43,807 nucleotides of DNA from Propionibacteriaceae bacterium UBA6238 (GTDB lineage: Bacteria > Actinomycetota > Actinomycetes > Propionibacteriales > Propionibacteriaceae). A program made the translations under genes and the position numbers. Below the pieces are notes generated by a model. It did no database searches. It worked only from the letters and a program-made list of their open reading frames with translations, and was not told the origin of the DNA. Numbering within the stretch: position 1 is the first letter of the stretch; every line of letters starts with the position of its first letter. The stretch is from NCBI GenBank assembly GCA_002441465.1, contig DJWE01000073.1, forward strand, positions 79,320 through 123,126, in the 5' to 3' direction. Below, piece by piece: positions 25,595-33,474 of the stretch.

Positions 25595-25631
25595 GGGAAC
25601 CGAGGTAACAATTCGAGGTAACACGGTTCCC
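25595..25631. repeat. GGTAACA repeats inside left end of island 2
   Basis: Two direct copies of GAGGTAACA (25602-25610, 25615-25623), bracketed by an inverted pair GGGAACCG (25595-25602) and CGGTTCCC (25624-25631). The block AGGTAACAATT...GGTAACACGGT recurs in the same orientation at 33128-33152, at the other end of the island. Probable arm-type or excisionase sites. The rest of 25520-25868 shows nothing else. Confidence 0.6.
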
Positions 25632-25868
25632 GTCCGCCTTCGAAATCGAACACGGGCCCGCCGGCCGTCTCCCAGGCATCACCTCCCTCCCGACCGAAAA
25701 CCCCGCAGCCTCTACCATCCCTAGGCCAACAACACCGCGATCAGGACGCGACGACCCGCGAACTTCGCCTGATTGCGCGCAGCAGCCTCGAAGCGAGACC
25801 AATGAGTCAATGACTTGCGGCAAAGTCGGATGTTCCGCGAGTCGGCTTCGCTGGCGGTACCCGGCGCG

Positions 25869-26531
25869 TCAGGCGTCTACGTGGCGGGCGCGTGCCATGG
25901 CTCGGATCTGTTCGTCAGGATCCTCCCGGAGCGCTGTGATCGCGTGGGCGAGCTCGTCCTGATCGACACCTGCGACCTCTTCGAGCAGCGCGTACAGGGC
26001 GTAATAGCGGGTCTCGGCATAGTCGTCTCGGCACAGCGCCATCAAGGCGTCGGCAGCCCGCGGCTGGATCTGGTCAGGGTCCACCAGTGCGGGCAGGGCG
26101 GCTGCGACGTGGAAGCGCACTCGCCAGTGCGGATGCTCGGCGAACGGGAGCACCTCATCCAGCGACTCCCGGGCAGCGTTGTAGCCGAGCGCGGAAATGA
26201 TCCAGCCCAGCACCCGCGGGCCGTGCTCCTCGCTGAGCCTTCCCGTCAGCAACGGCACCGCCTCAGAACTGAACGGTCGCCGGCCAGCCTCGTCCCCTGG
26301 CCCCAGTTCGCGCAGGACACGCGCGCCAAGCTCCCGCGCTCGCGAGTCCTCACTGGCCAGCACGCGCGCCGCGGCGTCGAACACTTCCTGCGTCGCACGA
26401 TCCTGCAGGGCGACCAGATGAGGCACAGGGATCTCGACACCGTCCTGGTTGACCTCCAATTGCGCGGCGGTCAACAACTCTGCCGTCGACAGCTTCCCTG
26501 CCACGACCACCTCATCCCAGAACTCCACCAC
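25869..26531 (-). CDS. HEAT-repeat protein (220 aa)
   Basis: Alpha-solenoid protein. Repeated helix pairs are visible from residue 40 onward, for example ATQEVFDAAARVLASEDSRARELGARVLREL, GPRVLGWIISALGYNA, HWRVRFHVAAALPALV, ADALMALCRDDYAETRYYALYALLEEV and PDEQIRAMAR, with conserved Asp/Arg at the turns as in HEAT repeats. No enzyme motif. It starts at a GTG (26531; a second GTG at 26528 is equally possible) preceded by GAGGA. Single gene next to attachment repeat B. Such proteins are usually binding scaffolds; partner unknown. Confidence 0.8.
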   Translation of the reverse strand: MVEFWDEVVVAGKLSTAELLTAAQLEVNQDGVEIPVPHLVALQDRATQEVFDAAARVLASEDSRARELGARVLRELGPGDEAGRRPFSSEAVPLLTGRLSEEHGPRVLGWIISALGYNAARESLDEVLPFAEHPHWRVRFHVAAALPALVDPDQIQPRAADALMALCRDDYAETRYYALYALLEEVAGVDQDELAHAITALREDPDEQIRAMARARHVDA

Positions 26532-26725
26532 GCAATCCTCAGCGAGGACTCACCCCGCCACAAGGCCGTTCCATCGCAATCCACCACCGGCCAGTAGCGC
26601 CGGCCGCTCAAGATCGAACCTCGATGATTCGCCCGCGCACTCGGCGGCAGAAGCGGTCGTGCGCTCGGGAACCGGAGCCGCAGGCTACCCTCGTACACTC
26701 TGCGCGGTATGTCAGTGCGATTCGG

Positions 26726-27115
26726 TCAGGCCGGCTGCAAGCCGTACTTCTCGAGGACAAACCGCCAGAAGAGGGGCAGTACCTCCTCGACGGGCCGAGT
26801 GACCTCCTCCTTCAGCCCGCTGGTCGCGAACTGTTCGATCCTCACCTCACCTGCCGGCGGCGGGCTCATCGACACCGCGGACCTAACGACGATGACGTCC
26901 AGCGGAGGCTCGCGTGCAGGGGCTGTGGTGATCACTAGATCCCACATGGAAGTTGTCGCGGCAAGCCGGTCCTGCATCTGGTTCTCGATCACTGATTCGA
27001 TGATGGATAGCAGCGGGGCGAGCGTTGGCACACTCTCGGCGGCACTTCGGTACTCGTCGAGGAGGTCGGTCCATTCACGCCTAGCGATCGCGTACTGCCA
27101 GCCACCCAGATTCAT
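26726..27115 (-). CDS. Uncharacterised protein (129 aa)
   Basis: Not recognised. From the ATG at 27115 it reads MNLGGWQYAIARREWTDLLDEYRSA, then a helical stretch (PLLSIIESVIENQMQDRLAATTSMWDLVI) and a C-terminal part ending EEVTRPVEEVLPLFWRFVLEKYGLQPA. The frame is open up to 27250, but that extension is Arg-rich without a clear ribosome-binding site, so the start is uncertain. Divergent from the 185-aa gene at 27260. Confidence 0.5.
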   Translation of the reverse strand: MNLGGWQYAIARREWTDLLDEYRSAAESVPTLAPLLSIIESVIENQMQDRLAATTSMWDLVITTAPAREPPLDVIVVRSAVSMSPPPAGEVRIEQFATSGLKEEVTRPVEEVLPLFWRFVLEKYGLQPA

Positions 27116-27259
27116 AGGAGCACTATTCCATCCATCCACCCGTACGGACTCACGTCGAACCAGAAGCCGCCTGCTGATCCTGAGTCGGCCCAATCGTTCC
27201 ACGCAGCACGCGGCATGTCCGGACGTTTGGTCAGCGACGTCGCCTGACATGATTCGTAG

Positions 27260-27817
27260 GTGGAATCTGAGCGCATCGGCCTACTTGGTCTGTTTCGGGT
27301 GATGCGTGAGTTCAGACGTGCGGCCAAGTCGAATAGGCGCCCGGTGATCGCGACGAGGGCTGCCCGCGATCGGTACGAGCCCCTGATCGAGTCGCTGGCC
27401 GCAGGGCTCGGGCGGGAGTTCGGCCTTGAGTTCCGTCGTCAAGAGGGCGGGCCCTCGAAGCGTAAGGCGCGGGTCTTCGTGACTACTCGGTGGGTTGCTG
27501 ATCAGCCGTTGACCGCGTTCCCGGACTGGGCCGGACGATCGGAGGCGGTGGTTCGCCAGGCCGCGGACGTGGTGGGGCCAACCCTGCCCGCTGACGCCTT
27601 TGCTGCCACCCCTCCCGACCCGCCGGCCGAGATCGAGCGCCAGATGCGGGCGCAGGGCATCGAACTCATGCGGCTCGATTCGGATGACGACGACGTCGAC
27701 GTAGTTGCCATGCGCCAGTACCTGAGCTTCCGGGATCGGCTGGGTGGCGACGTTCAGATCATGAGCGATGAGGATCGCACCATCCTCTCCGTCATCGCTT
27801 CAGTGACGCCCGACTGA
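27260..27817 (+). CDS. Uncharacterised protein (185 aa)
   Basis: Not recognised. The N-terminal region is basic and helical (LGLFRVMREFRRAAKSNRRPV), the middle has FVTTRWVADQPLTAFPDWAGR, and the C-terminal region is acidic (LMRLDSDDDDVDVVAMRQYL). No signal peptide or membrane helix. The codon pattern (GC-rich third positions) supports a real gene. Divergent from the 129-aa gene. Confidence 0.55.
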   Translation: MESERIGLLGLFRVMREFRRAAKSNRRPVIATRAARDRYEPLIESLAAGLGREFGLEFRRQEGGPSKRKARVFVTTRWVADQPLTAFPDWAGRSEAVVRQAADVVGPTLPADAFAATPPDPPAEIERQMRAQGIELMRLDSDDDDVDVVAMRQYLSFRDRLGGDVQIMSDEDRTILSVIASVTPD

Positions 27818-28072
27818 AGCCTCCGGATCAACTGGCGGTAGGTCCGCGCACGATCCTTGAGGTGCTGGCGTCAGCCGAAAACACCTCACTACATGGTCGA
27901 CTTGTGGCCGAGCGAAATTGGCGAGCGCCTAGTCTGCGGCATGATCGGTAGCAACTGTGGACGCTGGGTACGGGCTAGTCACCGATCGGTTCACACCAAA
28001 TCAAAGGGACCTGCCCGGCTCACCGAGTTGTTGTCGCCACCTGAACCCCCGCGGGTCAGCCATGCTTTAGCC

Positions 28073-28678
28073 ATGCCGAAGAAGAGCAAGCCGAAGAGGC
28101 CGTCCACTGACACCAGCCTGGTGCTGGGCCGGCTCGCGCGCGCCCTCGACACCCACCAGCTCGTCGGAGTCAGGCGCTGGATTGCTGGCGCGGACCGAGT
28201 CGATGGTTTCGTCACGGGCATTGGCGCCGCCTGGGTCGCACTGGCGAAGCTTGATGACCGCGTTCGCCCCGACGGCTGGAGTCTCCTGCGGCTGCGCGAC
28301 ATCAAGTCCGTATCCATCGACCCCGATCCCGACTGTTTCGAGATCAGGGCCCTTCGGGCTCGCAACCTGTGGCCACCCACGCCGATAGGCGTCGCCCTCA
28401 ACGATGTCGCCGCACTGGTCAGATCAGCCGCGAGGGCTGAACCGGTGATCACGGTGTTCGTCGAGGACGACCGGCCCCGCATCTGCTGGATCGGCTCTGT
28501 GATGTCGTTGGGCGAACAGACCCTCCGCCTTCTGGAGATAGACACCCAGGGCGAGTGGCGTCGCAAGCCCCGTGCCATCGACCTCGAGGACATCACCAGG
28601 ATCGAGATCGGTGGCGGGTACGAGGAAGCCCTACGTCTGGTCGCTGGACCCCCACCTGCCGTCATACGTCCCGCCTAG
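28073..28678 (+). CDS. Uncharacterised protein (201 aa)
   Basis: Not recognised. It starts MPKKSKPKRPSTDTSLVLGRL, and is mostly beta-rich: LVGVRRWIAGADRVDGFVTGIGAAWVAL, LRLRDIKSVSIDPDPDCFEIRAL, ITVFVEDDRPRICWIGSVMSLGEQTLRLLEID and IDLEDITRIEIGGGYEEALRLVAG. Two halves look similar in pattern (a strand pair, then an L-R/E-D-I-x-S/R-I turn), hinting at an internal duplication of a small barrel. The frame is open upstream to 27857, but the ATG at 28073 gives the compositionally consistent protein. Cytosolic. Confidence 0.6.
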   Translation: MPKKSKPKRPSTDTSLVLGRLARALDTHQLVGVRRWIAGADRVDGFVTGIGAAWVALAKLDDRVRPDGWSLLRLRDIKSVSIDPDPDCFEIRALRARNLWPPTPIGVALNDVAALVRSAARAEPVITVFVEDDRPRICWIGSVMSLGEQTLRLLEIDTQGEWRRKPRAIDLEDITRIEIGGGYEEALRLVAGPPPAVIRPA

Positions 28679-28764
28679 CGCAACGAACCTCGCAGCTTGC
28701 GGCATGACAGTGCGTCTGGGCAGGCACCGGGCGTCCGCGTTGGCGGCGCGGGTAGCCTGCGACT

Positions 28765-29166
28765 GTGTCGAGCGTCACGGATGACCGGTTCCTCTGGTCC
28801 CGTGTGCTCTTGGGTGTGTTGTCGGTCGGGTCCGTGGTGGTGAGCGTCCTGCTCGTCACCATCGATCTGGTCATGATCGAACGGGGATTCCGCATCCCCG
28901 CCGGGGTGAGCGCAACTTCTGCCGTTATGGCTGTGGTCGGCATCGTTCTTGCAGGAGTCGGTGGGCCGGCCTCTCGGATCGCCGCAGGACTCTACGGGTT
29001 GGTGGCGGGTGCAGGCGCGGCGATCGTGGCGGTGCTTCACCCCGGCCTGGCGGGACGTCCACTCGTCGCGGCGGTCCTTCTAGGCGTGACCGCGATCGGT
29101 TCGGCCGCGATCATTGTGGCTTTCCGCGAAGGAGGGCTGCGGCGCGTCCCCGGGCGAGCCACATAA
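28765..29166 (+). CDS. Small four-helix membrane protein (133 aa)
   Basis: Four hydrophobic segments: LLGVLSVGSVVVSVLLVTIDLVM, ATSAVMAVVGIVLAGVG, AAGLYGLVAGAGAAIVAVL and PLVAAVLLGVTAIGSAAIIVAF, with short loops and a basic C-terminus (REGGLRRVPGRAT). GTG start at 28765. No family recognised. Follows the 201-aa gene on the same strand by 86 bp. Confidence 0.7.
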   Translation: MSSVTDDRFLWSRVLLGVLSVGSVVVSVLLVTIDLVMIERGFRIPAGVSATSAVMAVVGIVLAGVGGPASRIAAGLYGLVAGAGAAIVAVLHPGLAGRPLVAAVLLGVTAIGSAAIIVAFREGGLRRVPGRAT

Positions 29167-29237
29167 CGATCTCAGATCCGGAGGTTCCGGGTGTAGCGGG
29201 CCGGACGTCTCGCTGGCCTTCCGGCGCTGGGTGATGG

Positions 29238-29549
29238 CTAGGGGATTGTGACGGTGTCGTGCCAGCAGATCCTTCCGGGGTCCTTCACCAGGTTCCCCGC
29301 CTCATCAGTGATCACCCAATGATCACTGCACTTCCCTTTGCTAAGAAGCGATACGCCTCCCCTTCGACTTGGTCCGATTTCCACGTACCAGTCCCTGTCC
29401 TCACCCGGTTGAAGGTTCCGGGCGCGCAGTTGCAGGGTTTGGTCGGTGGTGTTGTCGAAGTAGACATACATGTCAAGGAAGGGCTCGGTGAAGATAGCGC
29501 AGCCGGCCAGGAGGGTCAGGAGCACACCGAGCAGAGCGCCGAATCGCAC
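29238..29549 (-). CDS. Small putative lipoprotein (103 aa)
   Basis: From the GTG at 29549 it reads as a lipoprotein: a short charged start, hydrophobic LLGVLLTLLAGC with a classic LAGC lipobox, then a mature domain with MYVYFDNTTDQTLQLRARNL and WYVEIGPSRR, and two further cysteines (KGKC, GRIC) that may pair outside the cell. The longer upstream frame would bury the signal peptide, so it is rejected. Function unknown. Convergent with the membrane protein gene. Confidence 0.72.
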   Translation of the reverse strand: MRFGALLGVLLTLLAGCAIFTEPFLDMYVYFDNTTDQTLQLRARNLQPGEDRDWYVEIGPSRRGGVSLLSKGKCSDHWVITDEAGNLVKDPGRICWHDTVTIP

Positions 29550-29939
29550 CCCACCAGTCTCGTGCCCCACCCGACCCGGGATGAAGACCCCGCCTGGGCG
29601 ACATCTATTGCGGTCGGCCGCCGCCGACGTTTCACACGCCTCCAATGGCTGAACGCGGGAAGGTGGCCGAATCCATGCTGACTGGTGCGGCTGCATCAGG
29701 AGCGCAAGACCTTCGGTGGAATCGTCCGCTGAACTCGCGGCATGAGGGTGCGGGTTGGGCGATGCGGCTGACAACGCGCTTCGGCCGAAAGGGTCCACCG
29801 GCCGGTACTGAGGGTATTCACATCGCGAAGGGCGGCTGCGAAATGGTGGCGCGCAACCCAGATGCTAGGTGAGTCGCCGGCCGCCGTTTGGGGCGTCTGC
29901 GGTCGTGCGACCATGCAACGAGGGTTCTGCTCCGCCAAC
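29550..29939. other. 390-bp stretch without a supported gene
   Basis: Frames on both strands here are short or Arg/Pro-rich and lack ribosome-binding sites. No hairpin or repeat stood out. It separates the lipoprotein gene from the HEPN-like gene. Confidence 0.4.
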
Positions 29940-30710
29940 CTATTCGCCCCCTGGAACGCCCTCACCATTGGTGACTGCGTCAATAGTGACGTGCACCAAC
30001 AACCACGCGCGCCGAAGCGTTTCGGCAAGAGTGGCGATGTTGACCCGAGCTTCCTTCACCTTGAGGCTGTTGGCATACCTGAAGCCGGTCCCGCTCTCGT
30101 CTAGCTTCGCAAGCTGCTCAATCGTTTCCAGAACCTCGAGTGGCACTGGTGGCCCGCCCACGGCTGCCAGGTGCTCCTCAAGTTCTTGCAAGAGAGCTCC
30201 TAGCCGGTGGCCCACTTGGTAGCTTCGTAGACGTTTGTCGACGTTCGCTGGGATCAACTTGTCGTCCGAATCTCCGTTGGTCCGGCGCAGTCGGCAGAGG
30301 TCTCGGATCGTGGCCTTCATCGAAAGCTCGATGGCTTGCCGCCACAGGAAGAGAAGGGGCAACAAGATCACGTCGTCCCACGGCTCCCCTTTGTAGCTCA
30401 TTGCTAACCGTTGAGCGGCATCGTCATAGCCCACTGCCAGCATGGTTTCGCTCATGTCGGGATCGAAGACGATTAGGTGGCTGAGGCTCGTGGCCTCATT
30501 GGTCGTGAACAACTCAGCTGATGGCGTAGACGTCTCGCCTGGGGAGTCGCCAGTGATCTTCTCCATGAGCAGATCGTACGAAAGATCTGCCGGCAAACGT
30601 AGGGGCGCTTGCCAGTTCGGCGCGTCCCACCAGCCCCCACCCGAAGTCGACGTGTTAGCGCAAGCGGCGAGCAGATCCGAGTCACGACAGTCGATGACGA
30701 TTCGAAGCAC
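29940..30710 (-). CDS. HEPN-like helical protein (up to 256 aa)
   Basis: The centre reads LPLLFLWRQAIELSMKATIRDLCRL, and about 40 residues on SYQVGHRLGALLQELEEHL. That combination (R-x-A-I-E-L-x-x-K-A, then G-H-x-L-x-x-L) is characteristic of a HEPN-type helical domain seen in accessory and toxin-antitoxin loci. A catalytic Rx4-6H motif is not evident, so ribonuclease activity is doubtful. The N-terminal start is uncertain (GTG at 30710 without a clear ribosome-binding site; ATG at 30566 is an alternative). Single gene, divergent from the 631-aa gene. Confidence 0.65.
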   Translation of the reverse strand: MLRIVIDCRDSDLLAACANTSTSGGGWWDAPNWQAPLRLPADLSYDLLMEKITGDSPGETSTPSAELFTTNEATSLSHLIVFDPDMSETMLAVGYDDAAQRLAMSYKGEPWDDVILLPLLFLWRQAIELSMKATIRDLCRLRRTNGDSDDKLIPANVDKRLRSYQVGHRLGALLQELEEHLAAVGGPPVPLEVLETIEQLAKLDESGTGFRYANSLKVKEARVNIATLAETLRRAWLLVHVTIDAVTNGEGVPGGE

Positions 30711-30927
30711 CTGCGCAGCCGGAGGCAGAAGCGGTCGCTCCAGACGTCTCAGTGATATCGGTCACAGGCTGACGATACGTTCAGGCGATGACGCCTCCCA
30801 CCTGCCTCGGCCAAAGTGAGTTGGACCCGGACCTACTTTCGCTCCACACTGTCCGAAGCGGACCTGGTGTGCGACGATTCCGAGACAGACGCATTGCGGA
30901 TCAGCCAGCACTCATACGGAGCTAGGG

Positions 30928-32823
30928 ATGACGCGGATTGCCTTTAAACTGGGCTGGGACTTAGTCGACTGCCAGTGCGGTTCGACTCGAATCAAGGGAG
31001 TCGCGTGCCCCGACTGTGGACGAAAGGCACGGCCCGAGGAAGTCAATCTGGGTGTAGTGAACAGGACGCAGGCAGTGGGCCTGATCCAAGATGCGCTCGC
31101 GTCCGAGATCCAGCCAGCATGCGCTGGCGATCCCTCGTCGTTGCTCATGCCTGACCACGCACTTGACGCGCTTGGGAGCGCCCTGAATGGGGATGCGAGT
31201 CGGATAGCGGGCCGAATCCTGAGTGTTCGTAGCTACCTGGCGTGGATCGGTCAGCACCCTCCTCTTCGTCCCCAGGCCGCTGGGGTACGGCTTCACGAGA
31301 GGGTTGGCGCCGAGTGGCTGGCCATGGTTCGCGCCTACGCAGATGCATTCGGTGCGACGGTTCCCATCCACGCGCAAGAGGCCTCAGCACGGGCGCAAAG
31401 CCACCTCGATAACATCTCGACGGTGCTGGAGGCGTACCAAGCGCACCAAGCTGCGCTCTCCGCCTCCGACACACAAACGCCGAAAGAGGTAGCCGAGCGT
31501 TCCCTGGTGGGGCAGATGCAGCGCATTGGCGCCACGACCTACGAGCAACTGGTTGATGCTGGCGAAAGACGTGCACACCAACTCCTGGGAGTGTCCGGGA
31601 CGGGAACAGTCGGCCTGCAAATACTGTGGCTGGAGAGCGAGTCCTGGAGTCTCTTCGACCCGGTTGCGTTCGAGCGGAAGGTGCAGTCTGCCTACAGATT
31701 CTGGCAGGCTCACGAAGCGACCTTGGATGTCGTTCACGATGACGGCGTGCTGGACGACTTGGCCAACTGCGAAGCCGAACTCTTTGCCGATCTTTGGACC
31801 TTCCACCTTCTCACGGACAATGCACAGACCCTCCGACGACAACAGAGCGCAGCAGTTCGATTAGCGGCGGAGTTACTCGAGGGCCCCGGGGGGTTCCTCG
31901 CCCGGGTGATCCTGAGCGTGGCAGGGCTGAGGTCCGCTCCTTACGAGAAGCTCCGACGGCAGAATGCGACCGAACTGGTGCGAGCGGTTCACGCGCGGCT
32001 TGAGGAAGTCCCAATGCTCGGCGGCCTCGACGCCGAACTCAGGATCGCAGCAGACCACAAGCAGGTGACCTACGGCGCCTCAGGAATCGAGTATGTCGCT
32101 CGAGACGTGCAGTACTCGAAGTCCACGGAGGAACTAATCGACTCGGTCTTCGAGGCTCTTGAGTCAGTCGAAGCGGAGATCTGGGCGCTGAAAGCATGGC
32201 TTGCCCAGCGTGGACTGGGAGGCGACGCTCCAGATCTGTTCGAGGCGATCGGGATGACCCCTCTCGATCTAGCGCAGGCAGTCCTGCCGCACATCTTCGG
32301 AGAGAGTGTCACCGTTGATGTGTCGGGCAGTGCCGTCCACGTGAGCTTCGCCCGCGAACCCAAGCCCACAATGCCCCCGTTAGCAATCGTCGCAGCGCTC
32401 GGCCCTGTCCTCGAGGAGGTGGACGCGTTTCAACTTGAGCTGCCTGACGAGGGCACCGTGAGCGTGTATTCAGGGCCGACTTCGCTGATCCGGCTCGGGT
32501 TCCCCGACGGCGACGTTGAGCGCTTCGTCTACTGGCTTCGACTGGGGCTCTCCTGCGAGAAGAACGGCGAGCCACTCTGGACACCGGCCGCGCTGCACAA
32601 GACTGTCGCCGGCCAAGTGGTCACAATTCTCAGGTCGGACTCGACGGACGCGATCCCCAAGATCAGGCAGTTGATTGCCGTTGCACAGGAGATCGGAGAC
32701 GAAGATCTTGAGTCGAGGCTTCGCAAGGCTATCCGTGCAATCAGGCTAGATCGTCCCGAGCCGGAGGTTCTCCTGCCACTGATGCCCTACGCGGCTTTCG
32801 AGGGTGGCCCGCCGAAGTACTGA
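30928..32823 (+). CDS. Large uncharacterised protein with N-terminal zinc ribbon (631 aa)
   Basis: Not recognised. Residues 12-35 form a Cys-x-Cys ... Cys-x2-Cys knuckle (DCQCGSTRIKG, CPDCGRKA), a probable zinc ribbon. The middle 350 residues are predominantly helical (SHLDNISTVLEAYQAHQAAL, YRFWQAHEATLDVV, ALESVEAEIWALKAWLAQRG). The C-terminal part alternates strands and helices (VTVDVSGSAVHVSF, AFQLELPDEGTVSVYSG). An AGGG lies right before the ATG. It is the tRNA-proximal cargo gene of island 2, where element-specific genes often sit, but no integrase motif (R...HxxR...Y) or helicase motif is present. Confidence 0.8.
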   Translation: MTRIAFKLGWDLVDCQCGSTRIKGVACPDCGRKARPEEVNLGVVNRTQAVGLIQDALASEIQPACAGDPSSLLMPDHALDALGSALNGDASRIAGRILSVRSYLAWIGQHPPLRPQAAGVRLHERVGAEWLAMVRAYADAFGATVPIHAQEASARAQSHLDNISTVLEAYQAHQAALSASDTQTPKEVAERSLVGQMQRIGATTYEQLVDAGERRAHQLLGVSGTGTVGLQILWLESESWSLFDPVAFERKVQSAYRFWQAHEATLDVVHDDGVLDDLANCEAELFADLWTFHLLTDNAQTLRRQQSAAVRLAAELLEGPGGFLARVILSVAGLRSAPYEKLRRQNATELVRAVHARLEEVPMLGGLDAELRIAADHKQVTYGASGIEYVARDVQYSKSTEELIDSVFEALESVEAEIWALKAWLAQRGLGGDAPDLFEAIGMTPLDLAQAVLPHIFGESVTVDVSGSAVHVSFAREPKPTMPPLAIVAALGPVLEEVDAFQLELPDEGTVSVYSGPTSLIRLGFPDGDVERFVYWLRLGLSCEKNGEPLWTPAALHKTVAGQVVTILRSDSTDAIPKIRQLIAVAQEIGDEDLESRLRKAIRAIRLDRPEPEVLLPLMPYAAFEGGPPKY

Positions 32824-33100
32824 CAGCCGAGTCGGACGCCGAGACCATCGATGCCAGCCGAGCCCAGCACGCTCACGCTCATCGGCAGATCCGGTCGTTT
32901 CGAGGTGCCCATCACTCGCCCGCCGCATCCGGCCAGTACACCGGACCGGAAAGGGGCGCGCTCCCCGAGGAGCGGGCTAGGCGACATCAAGGCTTCAGCT
33001 CTCGAGCTGATGTTCCGCCGGGCTCAAGACAGGCACCGTCGAGAGTGTTCAGCGTAGCCCGACGGTACTTGCGCTGCTCGACGCCGCCCGGCCGAAGTGA

Positions 33101-33152
33101 CCGTGTTACCTCGAATGTGACCTGGCCAGGTAACAATTTCCGGTAACACGGT
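33101..33152. repeat. GGTAACA repeats inside right end of island 2
   Basis: CCGTGTTACC (33101-33110) and GGTAACACGG (33142-33151) form a perfect 10-bp inverted repeat around the palindrome CCTGGCCAGG (33121-33130). AGGTAACAATT-TCC-GGTAACACGGT-type sequence here matches 25603-25627 in the same orientation with few differences. Likely recombinase arm sites. The remaining 32824-33100 shows no supported gene. Confidence 0.6.
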
Positions 33153-33206
33153 CGGCGAGAGCGGTGTTTGCTGGACCTCGAAGGTGCCTCTGACAAGGCA
33201 ATTCAC

Positions 33207-33280
33207 TGGAGCGGATGACGGGAATCGAACCCGCACTGTCAGCTTGGGAAGCTGATGTTCTGCCATTGAACTACATCCGC
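33207..33280 (-). tRNA. tRNA-Gly (anticodon CCC)
   Basis: 74-nt cloverleaf on the minus strand, with the CCA encoded. The acceptor arms GCGGATG/CATCCGC pair fully, the D-arm is GTTC/GAAC, the anticodon stem TCAGC/GCTGA holds the loop TTCCCAA with anticodon CCC (codon GGG), and the T-arm contains the TTCGATT loop. The 3' neighbour TGCCT-CTGACA-AGGCA (33185-33200) can form a small hairpin, possibly a terminator. Its 3' 44 nt are the target site of the two islands. Confidence 0.95.
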
Positions 33281-33474
33281 GTGCGTCGGGCGTCAGCTTC
33301 GGCGCGTGGAGCAGTCTAGCCGGAGCCGGACGCGCCCCGCGAACTCCCCCGATTCCGCCGACGCGAGCGCACAATGGAGCGAAACCGGGTCAGTAGGGGG
33401 GTAACGTCTGCCAGACTGCATCTGAGAACGGCTCAGACGCGATTGGCGGCTGCGCAGACCAGGGAGCGAGGCGG

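Larger units (their letters stand above)
25476..33250. mobile_element. Island 2: integrase-less genomic island next to intact tRNA-Gly
   Basis: A 7.7-kb segment between attachment repeat B (25476-25519) and the intact tRNA 3' end (33207-33250). Its inner edges carry GGTAACA-type repeats (25595-25631 and 33101-33152), unlike those of island 1. Cargo is eight mostly unrecognised genes on both strands. No recombinase, replication or conjugation gene was seen. The intact tRNA shows it is the later-inserted or tRNA-proximal member of a tandem array. Mobility is inferred. Confidence 0.7.

Noticed and set aside
25425..25823. Minus-strand open frame crossing attachment repeat B
   Set aside because: Part of it (PKLTVRVRFPSSAP) is simply translated tRNA sequence; the same peptide appears across the intact tRNA at 33024-33374, and similar read-through frames cross copy A. 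No ribosome-binding site.
19308..33206. Search for an integrase, excisionase, relaxase or replication gene
   Set aside because: None of the proteins on either strand shows the needed motifs; absence is reported as an observation rather than forcing a call on an unknown gene.
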